64,000 nucleotides of DNA from Gnetum montanum (Eukaryota > Streptophyta > Gnetopsida > Gnetales > Gnetaceae): positions 362,126-426,125 of the forward strand of contig MNCI01006052.1 of assembly GCA_015680685.1 (NCBI GenBank). The letters run 5' to 3'. Of the stretch, positions 12,220-21,192 are shown in pieces. Under the pieces are notes generated by a model. It saw only the letters and a list, made by a program, of their open reading frames with translations. It was not told the origin of the DNA and searched no databases. Position 1 is the stretch's first letter; each line of letters starts with the position of its first letter. The position numbers and the translations under genes were made by a program.

Positions 12220-13107
12220 TGATAAATCAATTTTTTTGACTATGATATTAGGCATCCAATCCTTGATATTAGGGAAATAGCTACGATGTTGAATATTTGA
12301 TATTGCAAACACATGTAGGCCTATAAATACAACACTCAGGTGCATGGTCCACAAACAATTCTTATTCCAACTTAGCAAAATTTTGTTAGTTTTTTTTCTT
12401 GATTTTAGTACTTAGCACTTAATAGTGTACACCCACAGTGTGATGTTGAGTGAATGAATGGAGTCTTTATTTGACTAGAATTCACTTGGACACATTTCAT
12501 GACTAGAAATAAAGATCAAGATTACTTTGCATCATTATAGCATCACTTAGATTTCTTACTGTTCACTTAGAATAATATTTACTATTTTCACTTAGCTTAC
12601 TAATTACTGCTTTCTTAGTTACTATTTACTTTCACATGAACTTTACTCTTACTATTGTTAAGTAGAATGGATATTATTGATTCCAAGTGTTAAGTATGAT
12701 CGTTTGGTAACCTAGGAATATTATCACTTCGTTTACCCAATAGCAAAATACTTGGTAATCCAAGTAACAATTACATAATTCTAAGACGTGTGTGGAGAAT
12801 CAAGATCAGATGTCCATTGCCTATGATATATGAAATTCATTTACTATTTTTACTTAGATTTAAAAACCACTTCATTTACCTTATGTTCACTAGGAGCAAT
12901 ATGGATCATACAACATCAGTTATCATACACCTGAACGTGAGTTAAACCATGTGCATTGATTTTACTAGCTCATTTGGAAGACAACAATCATGAACTTAAA
13001 CAAATTACTAGCATAATCACATTACTTTGTCCATGAAATTTGACCAAGCTACACATGAACACTTGTATCTCATATGGTAGGGTGTTGGATTACTCCATCA
13101 TTTATCA
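12220..13107 (+). repeat. 5' LTR of element III
   Basis: Starts TGATAAATCA and ends TTTATCA before T plus PBS. U3 has GATATTAGG and GATATTGC-type motifs at 12244-12306, TATAAATA at about 12322 and AACACTCAGG 10 nt on. The AATAAAGATC poly(A) signal is near 12510. Confidence 0.88.
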
Positions 13108-13108
13108 T

Positions 13109-13126
13109 TGGCACTATTGTTGAGGA
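13109..13126 (+). other. Primer binding site, tRNA-Asp type (element III)
   Basis: TGGCACTATTGTTGAGGA, one base after the LTR. Confidence 0.7.
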
Positions 13127-13246
13127 CACGTCAATGTATGCTTAGTAATTTATTTCTCAAAGGTCATTGTATCAAAAGTACAAAGTCAAACCTTATAATC
13201 ATAAGAAAATAATACTTAAAACATAACATCAAAAAACATATAAAAT

Positions 13247-15660
13247 ATGGCTTCAAATAAAGATCAACCATCACCTGCCAAGGAGACAAGAAGAAGCAAT
13301 GATAGAATCATTGATGAAGAAGAATGACAGATGCCAATGCAAACAAGAATCACTTATGCTCACACTAATGCTTACCATCTAGACCTCACTTTCATATTTC
13401 ATTAGGATAGTCAAATGATGTGGAGGGACATGTAAGGCAACATATTCCTACCTCCTAAATGTGCAACACTTAACATGCTTCAAAATACCTTAAGGAGAAT
13501 GCATTTGGACTAGATCCAGGAAGGGTATCATGTGACTCAACACATGACAAGACCCTATGAACCCAAAAAGGAGCAGATGAGAAGAGATGCTACCATAGAG
13601 ATCAAACATGTACACAACAAAGGGAAGTAGGTCAAAACTTCTGTTATCTTGCAAGAACTTGATACTGATGCATTTATTTTAGAACAACTCCACCAAAATC
13701 ATGAGGAGCCTTCAAAAACACCTATCATCAGACTTGAGAAACCTGTCAAAGCCCAACTTCATTCTACTTTAGCAGAGACATTGAAGGGGGATTCTACTGA
13801 CTCAAGGTATAAGTGAGACTCAAGGCCAAGGGTTCCTACCAAATCCTATAAATAAACATACAAGAGTCATGAAAGGAAAACAAGCCATCATGATTCTCCT
13901 GCTACCTCATTTTCCTCATCATGATCATCAAAGGACTTTGATAGAAGACAACATAAGTACTAGAACTATGATAGGAAAGAAAGGAAAAATCATGGTCATC
14001 ATGATCGATATTCAAGGCACTCTAATACAAAAGATGAAGAACATGAATGAAGGATATGAATGGATCAAACAAATAATCAAGAGAGGTATGAGCATAGAGG
14101 AGGTCACTACTACAATAGACCATATGAACCTAACCTTGATGATGAACCCCTTATGACAACTCGAGGCATGATAAACATCCAAGAAGCTATCCACATACCA
14201 ACTAGTCATGTGAGGGATAGTCGAATCAAATAGCTAGACATGAACAACATGTCAAGATTTGAATGTCACTATAATGTTGATCCACTACATCACCTTCAAG
14301 ATTTCCATGATGCCTATGCCCTCTAAAACATTGAGAGTGATTGGTAGAAGTTGAAGGTGTTTTCTAGAGCACTTGTGAAAGAGGTAGAGAGCTAGTACAA
14401 GTCATTAGAACCTAAATTAATTGAACTCTATAGTACCATGCTTGAACTCTTTAATGATAAATATCATACATATTCACAAGTATCTAACTTGAGAAAAAAA
14501 ATTTAGGGATGGAAATAAGGAACTCATGAGACCCTTGATGTGGCAATGGGTAGATACTATTCATTGTTACATCAATGCCTAGGCCACAAATGTTTGCCAA
14601 GGAAACAACTCAAGCACATTGTAGATGGGTTGAGGAGCAAAACTAGAGAGACCCTTAGGGTTTATGCCCAAGGAAGATCATTATAAATGACCATCCATCA
14701 CATTTAAAGACTAATTAACCAAGTTGCAATGGATGAAGGAGAACTCAAAAAGAGGAAATTAACTAAAGAGTATGATAGAGATCGATCAATCAAAATAAGA
14801 GATATGCAAATGTGCGATAAGTAAGAGGATGAAACCTTGGAAGATGTTATTCAACAAAAGACTCTACCTATTTAAAAATTAGTCAATGATATAATGGCCA
14901 AGGTAGAGAAAGTCTAAGATTCAATGGATGAAAATTTTAGTACAACCCTAAAGATTATGGAAGAAAAGACTAAACAAGCACTTAAAAGGATAAGGAAAAG
15001 AAGAAGAAAAGAGATAATGGACATGAGAGCTATAAGCACAAAGAAAAAGTTACTAGCATTGAATGGTACACTAACTCTAGTTTAGAGGAAGAAGAAGGAT
15101 GCATTGTGTGCTAGTATGAACATCCTAATGGATGTTATCCAATTATGGTCCACTTGCAAGAATCTGGTATATATGCACTCAATCCAAGCTTTGTCAAAAA
15201 GCATGGGTCCTGAGACTTTCTTATCCTCAAGGTAATATCAGACAACCATTCCAGCTAACATATTACCTAAGTAGAACCTACCCTTAACCATAGGAGCAAT
15301 ATCAATAGTAGCGGTAGAAATTGTAGACATGGGCAATACCACTGCCAAGGAAACAATATTCATACAAGAAACCAAACCCTTATGGATATTACATTCAACA
15401 TCCAGTATCTCCAAGAAACACATCAATGCAACCTTTTTCTTCTTATTATCCACCAGAATACTACAAACCTACTACTCCAAGGATGAATCATAGTTCCTAT
15501 GCATATTCATCAACAACTGGCCCATCAAATCCCCCTTTTAATCCTTTTCCACCAATTCCATCACCCGCTATGCTAGGGGAATTCCCATCACAACCACAAT
15601 AGAGAAAAGCTACAAGGGCAATAAATATACAAGTGAAGGATCTTAGCAACAATACTAAGT
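13247..15660 (+). pseudogene. gag (element III)
   Basis: The ATG at 13247 opens MASNKDQPSPAKETRRS. Family blocks follow: a FIFH..DSQMMWRDM stretch, a Ser/His/Arg-rich region (13880-14100), then the capsid core (about 14200-14500: IK.LDMNNMSRFECHYN, FHDAYAL, KEVES.YKSLEPK, ELFNDKYHTYSQVSNL). A contracted zinc knuckle at 15100-15135 reads CIVC.YEHPNGC, followed by YPIMVHLQESGIYALNPSF. A Pro/Tyr-rich linker leads to protease. About fifteen in-frame stops break it, many at positions where relatives have Gln or Arg. The frame is otherwise well kept. Confidence 0.8.
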
Positions 15661-15749
15661 GTTAGATAAAGAAATGTCCTTTCTTTAGGACAAGTCCAAA
15701 AAATCCTGGTAGAGTCAAAACTTCAGCAAGATCAACTTCTTCTACAACA

Positions 15750-16310
15750 CATTCTCCTACCAACAATATGCTTTCAACATCATTCAACAAAAACATTCAA
15801 AATTTCATGCTTATGGAAATCATCACCAACCATATTAAGGCAAGGCCACTCCTTAAGAAGAGAATCAATCCAAGAATTCCTTTAATTTATCTACGAGTAG
15901 TTGGAAATCTACCATGCAAAGCTCTAGTAGACTTAGGTTCTGGGGTAAATTTGATCTCTTATGAAATATATCAAGCATATAACCTACCACCATTGAAAGA
16001 GTGCAACATCAGGTTGGAGCTTGCAAATCAATCTATCATCATTCCTTTAGAATAGATAGACCATGTAGTGACCACTATCAATGGGTGGTCTTATCTAGCT
16101 GATTTTTTGGTAATCGATGTAAAAGATGTTCATAAGAAATTTCCAATTATTATGGGGAGAGCATGGCTTAACACAGTCAATGCTAAGATAAGTATGAGGA
16201 ATCTATTTGTTGAGATCTCTATAGAAGATAGGCATGGAGCCATACACACTCAACAAATTCCATGCATCACTGCTAAAAGCAAAGGGTGCAGTCATGGATC
16301 AACACTTTAG
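15750..16310 (+). pseudogene. Retroviral-type aspartic protease (element III)
   Basis: Open reading at 15768-16055 and 16068-16310, separated by one stop. The active-site motif VDLGSGVN (catalytic Asp codon at 15930) and the later GWSYLADFLVID and FPIIMGRAWLNT blocks define a Ty3/gypsy protease that would cleave Gag-Pol. It is the best kept part of the element. Nothing resembling reverse transcriptase follows; the sequence passes into the non-coding stretch after about 16310. Confidence 0.8.
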
Positions 16311-17804
16311 AATGTTAACATAATCATCACACCATTTCACAACAATTGTGAAGAACAAGTGTGCACACAAGAGAGAGCATGAGCTACAAAACCAAAAGAC
16401 ACCTTCTGGCCACTAACTGAGAATTAAAAATTTTCCAAAAAATGAATGAAATAATCTAATCTACTTATTAACTCCCATTCTAAGAAGATGGATCCAACTG
16501 AAAACCAAAAAAAAAACTACTAACTCATGATCATACACCAAAGGGAAAAGAAAAAAAGGACTTAGACAATAAAAACTCAACTACCATCCGAATCACATGG
16601 GACAATAACAGAATAGTTAGATCAATAAAAATGGTAATTGATCCACCTAGAGTGTATGATCTAGGAGATCTAGGAAGCATTTTTAAAACACTCACCCATG
16701 AGTTCAGTCATGGGGGAGGTGCCTTATATTGATCTAAAAATTAATATGTTTTTCCATTTTTTGCTTTACAATTCCTTTCCACTCTTCCATATTCCTTGAT
16801 AAAATTTTTCCCATTCTTTTATACCTTTAATTTCTAAATTTTTGGTATTCTATCACATTTTTTAATTCTTTGACATTTTCATTCTTTTAACATTTTTCAT
16901 TCTTTACACTTTTCCACAATTCTTACTATATTTTTCATTTTTTATACCTTATTTTCAAATCATTTGTAAATAATTTTAATTACTAATAAGACACATTGAA
17001 TAAAGGGAAGATGTAGTCAAATAAGGTGAATATTTTTCTATGTTATCAAGTTATAAGGGACTGATTATTTGAATAATGAGCCCACACCATCCATCCATCC
17101 ATCCATTCCATTCCATAAATAAGAGGTTCTTACCATGGCCATTATAATATTCTTTTCCATCATACAATAAACTTGTGGTCATTATTCCTAGACTAAAAAG
17201 TGAAGAACCAAGTGGGAATGAAAAAGGTGTGACATAAAGGGAATTTGTGGATTCTTTTGAATTACTATTGTGAGTTATATCATGTTGCTAAGGTTGTATT
17301 ATATCCTTGTAGATATAACAAAAAATGGAAGTAAGAGTAAAATAAGTGCTACCTTAAAAGTTTGACATAGATAAAAAATAAAAGAGCATAAAATAAATTT
17401 CTAGAAGTTCCACTGGAAAGACATGTTACCCATGCCTGAAGGTAGGCAACTTCTTAGAAATCTAAAAATACAAATAAAGTGCCATGAATAAACTCCTTCC
17501 TTGGACAATACGCCAAGTGACAATACTCCTTGCAACATTGATAGTCTTACCATTGTAATTCCAAGAGATGAAATGAGGTAATGTCACTAGAATGTGGTTT
17601 GGACTTGGTTTGAATCTTGAATAGAAAGAATAGTGATAACTTTAACCACTAATAAAACATATGAATTCATTATTCCTATGGTAAGACACCTTATCTATTG
17701 ATGTTTGCAATACCTTCTTAGTCCATCTCATCTCACTGTTTGAATAGTCATAACTTGTGGTTTTGTATAACATAGTGTTATTTTCCCAATCTAGTAGTAC
17801 TAAT
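16311..17804 (+). other. Post-protease non-coding stretch (element III), first part
   Basis: No ORF worth keeping. After a T-rich tract (16740-16980) it carries landmarks shared with elements IV, V and VI: AAGGGACTGATTATTTG, a CATC microsatellite (17090-17115), AATAAGAGGTTCTTA and AAGTGGGAATG..AAAGG.GTGACAT. Such conservation in order across decayed elements suggests this was part of the ancestral element and may hold regulatory sequence. Confidence 0.6.
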
Positions 17805-18395
17805 TGTTGGCACATTTTTACCATTTCATGGAACAGGTGGACTTATTTGCAGATGGTGAGGTACAGAATCCTAATGAATTGAAACTGTTCAAGGAGGATT
17901 ATGTTCTTTCTTGTAAAGAATTCTGCAACAGTTAATTAACCATGAAGTTGGAATAGAAATGAAAATGTTGCTAAATTGAATGTTTTGAAAATCAAGGGAT
18001 AATGACATTGCAATTGGGAATGTTGGCATGAGGGTTTATCTAGAGTCAAAAGAAAATGGTGTATCAATTGTAGATATCTCTCTAGCTTATGATAGAGTAG
18101 CTCTAGTTACTTTTTCTATAATAAAGTGCAGAAAAGATGAATATGGAATCAGCCTTGATATAACTGGGATTACATTCGAGGTGCCACAAATTAAAATGTG
18201 AGAGTACAACTCCACTTATGCATTCGGTTGTATACGCATACATATATTTATATATCAACCCATGCATCAAATCCATGGTTATTATCTCTACTACTATGAT
18301 ATAAATAACAATAAAATATAATATTGATTTAAAAAGGGAATTTATGCAACAATTGTTCAAAGTCCTATGAGAATTGAACACTTGTCAATTGAAAT

Positions 18396-18664
18396 GGTGG
18401 TTATAACCACCACAAAGGCCACTTGTCAACTACAACCTCTTTATCTCCACAATGGCCACTTGTCAACTAAATGGGACACGTGTCAACTGCAACTTGTTTC
18501 TCTCCATGGTGAACACTTGGCAACTAAATGAAGACACTTGGCAAATGAATGAAGACACTTGGCAACTGCATGAAGACACTTGGCAACTGAATGAAGACAC
18601 TTGGCCATGGAATAGGACACTTGTCCATTGTAGCTTTTTTATCTCTATGGTGGTTACAACCACC
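18396..18664. repeat. Pair of 16 bp palindromes framing a minisatellite
   Basis: GGTGGTTATAACCACC at 18396-18411 is a perfect palindrome. GGTGGTTACAACCACC at 18649-18664 is the same block with one change. Between them lie repeated ACACTTGGCAACT-type units. Confidence 0.85.
18513..18637 (+). repeat. 21 bp minisatellite
   Basis: Units beginning ACACTTGG lie at 18513, 18534, 18555, 18576 and 18597, with a looser unit at 18617. The core is ACACTTGGCAACTGAATGAA plus G. Degenerate copies (CACTTGTCAACT) extend left to about 18420. Because 21 is a multiple of three, both strands look open; these are not taken as genes. Confidence 0.9.
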
Positions 18665-18680
18665 CAAAATTGTTGTAACT

Positions 18681-18753
18681 TACCTAACTTGTTGGGCAAG
18701 TAACCTCCTAACTTGTTGGGCAAGTAATCTCCTAATTGGTTGGCCAAGTTACT
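18681..18753 (+). repeat. 24 bp tandem repeat, three units
   Basis: CCTAACTTGTTGGGCAAGTA-type units start at 18683, 18707 and 18731. The third is diverged. Confidence 0.85.
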
Positions 18754-18814
18754 TGGGAGAGAAGTTTGGTGAGATATTTTTGAATATGTAACTTCCCTAC
18801 CTACCTTGGAACCC

Positions 18815-18928
18815 TATAAAAAGGCTTCAAGGGTCAAGGAAGATCATCATCACACAAGAAGGAGCATCATCATCACACTTGGAAGATTTGTAAAGAAGAT
18901 TGTTTGCAAGATGGCTTGCTAGAATAAA
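18815..18928 (+). promoter_or_regulatory. TATA box and poly(A) signal of the 2.2 kb insertion
   Basis: CCCTATAAAAAGGC (TATA at 18815-18821) is followed about 105 nt later by AATAAA (18923-18928). The close spacing is what an LTR with a short R region would show. Confidence 0.5.
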
Positions 18929-20085
18929 GATTCCAACCTCTTTGTTATGGTCCTGTGAGTTATGCATTTCATTTTTTGTTTTTTTTTAAATTGCTTAGCT
19001 AGTGGTTTAGATAGTATCATCCTTGACAAGTAATTTTGGGATTTTTAGATTGCTTTTACTGTTCTTGTTGCCCGATAGAAATTTCTATTAAAATTTTGCC
19101 ATAGAAGCGCTTGTGTTTAAAAGCCTTAAGAGCATTTTAGTAGTAAATTTCGTTATTGAGCAAAGTTTGGGAATTGCTATTGGGTTGTTGGAAGAGAGCC
19201 TTTGTTTGTAGTCACGCCGTGGAACAATTTAGTAGCCAAGAGGGTTCAGAAAATCTTTGGTATTTTGATGGGACCAAAATAGCTTCTTTATCTTTAAAGT
19301 GATTTTCCGTGTTATTTCAATCAGAAATTGTCAAGTCTTTTAAAGGTTCTGTTTGAATGCAATCATTGGCATCTATTGTCTAGTCAAAGTGAAGTCTCGT
19401 ACGTGGTATTTTACGCAGCGATTTTTGATAGCACAGTAGGATTGTCTTGAAGATATTGCTTGGTTGAGCCTTGGAGGTTTGAACAATTTATAGATATTGA
19501 ATTTGGAATAGCTTTATTGCGAAGTGTTTACTCGTGTCATTTTACCTCGTTTAAATATTTGAGGTCCACACAAATCTACTTTCTTTTCTTTTCTGTCTAT
19601 TTCCATTGAATCTTGCTCTATTTCTAGTTTTCTTGTGGAACTACCTCTTTCTCTGGGGAAAATTAGAAGTAGATTTGCGGAGTTGTGCTCAAATGTTTTT
19701 GCAAAATTTTACTTGTTACAAGTAGGTATTATAAGGACCGCGTAGACTAGGTAGTTGAACAAAATAGGAAACTTTCAATAACTCACAGTACTTGGCAAAG
19801 TTGGCTGAATCTCTTTAAAGTAAGTCATTTGTAGTTCACACATAACGAAATTGTCACATTTCTCACAACCGCATGCCGCAACAGCACACACACACTCACT
19901 TTAACTACTGAGTTATTTGGAGGTATCTGGGCCTTGGTGTTGCCAGAGACCAGCAGGCACCTAAATCCTGTTCGAGGACACTCGTTGGCGGTCGCGTCCT
20001 AAAAGGGCGCCAACAATAACATGTGTGTTTTTCTAAACAAGTATGCATTACATTCAACTCCTTAAGTGATTAAGGACACTTCTAA

Positions 20086-20152
20086 CCATGGTTATACAAG
20101 GACATTAAGGACTAGAGCCTACTTTGGGGAGGACCCACTTGTATAACTATGG
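20086..20152 (+). other. Conserved hairpin (element III)
   Basis: CCATGGTTATACAAG (20086-20100) pairs with CTTGTATAACTATGG (20138-20152). This gives a 15 bp stem with one G-U pair and a 37 nt loop containing AGAGCCTACTTTGGGGAGGA. The same structure is in element IV (33431-33488) with a compensatory base-pair change and in element V (43024-43080). Confidence 0.65.
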
Positions 20153-20570
20153 TATCTTATAGCTACCAAACAATTCCACATCAACTTGAACCTTCTAATA
20201 TCATGAAACATTAATAAACACTTCCCATATCATTTGAAACTATTTGTTCTAAAAACATGATTCCATTACCCTTCTCACTCATCTTTATGAACTTTATGAA
20301 AAATCACAAGTTATGATTATTCTCACTCATGATTCCATTACCCTTCTCACTCATCTCACTATTTGAATAGTCATAACTTTTGTAGCCTGAGATTCCTTCT
20401 TTATGAACTTCTAATGAAAAATATTTGACAAAAATATGCATATTTCTATCATCCAAACCCTATGAGAAACCTTAAAACCTTTCAAACATCCAAAAAAAAA
20501 CAATTTTTTCCATCAAACCCTCATGAAAATTAAAATTTTTAGCACTTCAATATTAAGTCCTTGATATTGG

Positions 20571-20640
20571 GTCCACATCGATATTGGATCTCTAATGTTG
20601 AGTCCTTGATATTAGGTCAGGTCATCAAAAACCTATAAAT
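20571..20640 (+). promoter_or_regulatory. Internal LTR-like promoter upstream of aORF (element III)
   Basis: CTTGATATTGGGTCC, CGATATTGGATCTC and CTTGATATTAGGTC stand in a row, then CCTATAAATACATAGG (TATA at 20634-20640). This copies the plan of the element's own LTR U3 (GACATTGGATCCCTAATATC and GGCCTATAAATA at 24150-24220). A start about 30 nt downstream would give a leader of about 230 nt ending at the splice donor at 20894. Function is inferred. Confidence 0.6.
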
Positions 20641-20893
20641 ACATAGGGACTTAGCTAATTTTTTTCACCATTTTTCATTTGAGCCAAGGGAGATTTTTCA
20701 AATTTTCTTTTCTAATTTGAGCTCTAACCTCGTAGCTTTCCCAAGCCATAACTTGACTGATATCATTCCAATTTTCATGTTTTTTGAATCGATTTGATCA
20801 TAGAGTACTCATCGTGGTTGTGCGAAGGATGCTAGTGAGGAAAATCTAAGCTAATTTTTCAAAAAATTCTAATGCTTGAAAGATATTTTAAGG

Positions 20894-21192
20894 GTAAGTA
20901 TAAAGTGAAAAGTTGAAATTTTTAAAGAATAAGGAAACATATTAATAACAAAACACTCAAATAATGATCTTAAGGAACCATAACCATCATTATGAGCCAT
21001 ACATAAAAACAAAATAGACAACTATGAAGGGTTATAAAGAATTAAAACCTATGGAGTTACTTTTTGTAAAAAAATTTCTAACTCTATAATCATGAACTAA
21101 GAACTTAATGAAACTAAGGGTATGATTAAGGCATGAAATTGTTAAGAATAAATGTGAATACTTTAGTAATTCTAATCCTTGATTGATTGTAG
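20894..21192 (+). other. Predicted intron between leader and aORF (element III)
   Basis: The donor is AAGG|GTAAGTA at 20893/20894 and the acceptor is TTGATTGTAG at 21192. The ATG of aORF is the next base. Elements IV and V have the same donor and acceptor in the same place. Confidence 0.6.

Larger units (their letters stand above)
11805..16098. repeat. Tandem duplication, copy 2
   Basis: Second copy of 7776-11804. The join at about 11800-11806 connects protease sequence (..GWSYL) directly to MULE sequence homologous to 7776. The copy keeps the complete LTR end, PBS and gag start. Confidence 0.85.
17805..20015 (+). mobile_element. 2.2 kb insertion with TGTTGGC...GCCAACA ends, probable solo LTR
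   Basis: Comparison with element IV (33340-33370) shows foreign sequence entering after ..TACTAA and leaving before AACATGTGTG. The ends are perfect inverted repeats TGTTGGC/GCCAACA, typical of many plant LTRs. Flanks CTAAT and ATAAC share only TAA, so a target duplication is weak. Inside are a TATA box at 18815-18821 and AATAAA at 18923, which fits U3 about 1.0 kb, a short R and U5 about 1.1 kb. The right part is richer in CpG than its surroundings, suggesting a younger insertion. A DNA transposon is an alternative. Confidence 0.6.

Noticed and set aside
17090-17115. CATC microsatellite as an independent feature of interest
   Set aside because: Recurs in the same place in elements IV, V and VI, so it is an ancestral landmark of the non-coding stretch rather than a new expansion.
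18452-18703. Open frames on both strands with TWQLNED-type repeats
   Set aside because: They come from the 21 bp minisatellite, which is open in all frames by its length; no start context or homology.
19860-20015. tRNA-like or PBS-like GC-rich segment GGGCGCCAACA
   Set aside because: It is the terminal inverted end of the 2.2 kb insertion; no cloverleaf could be drawn.
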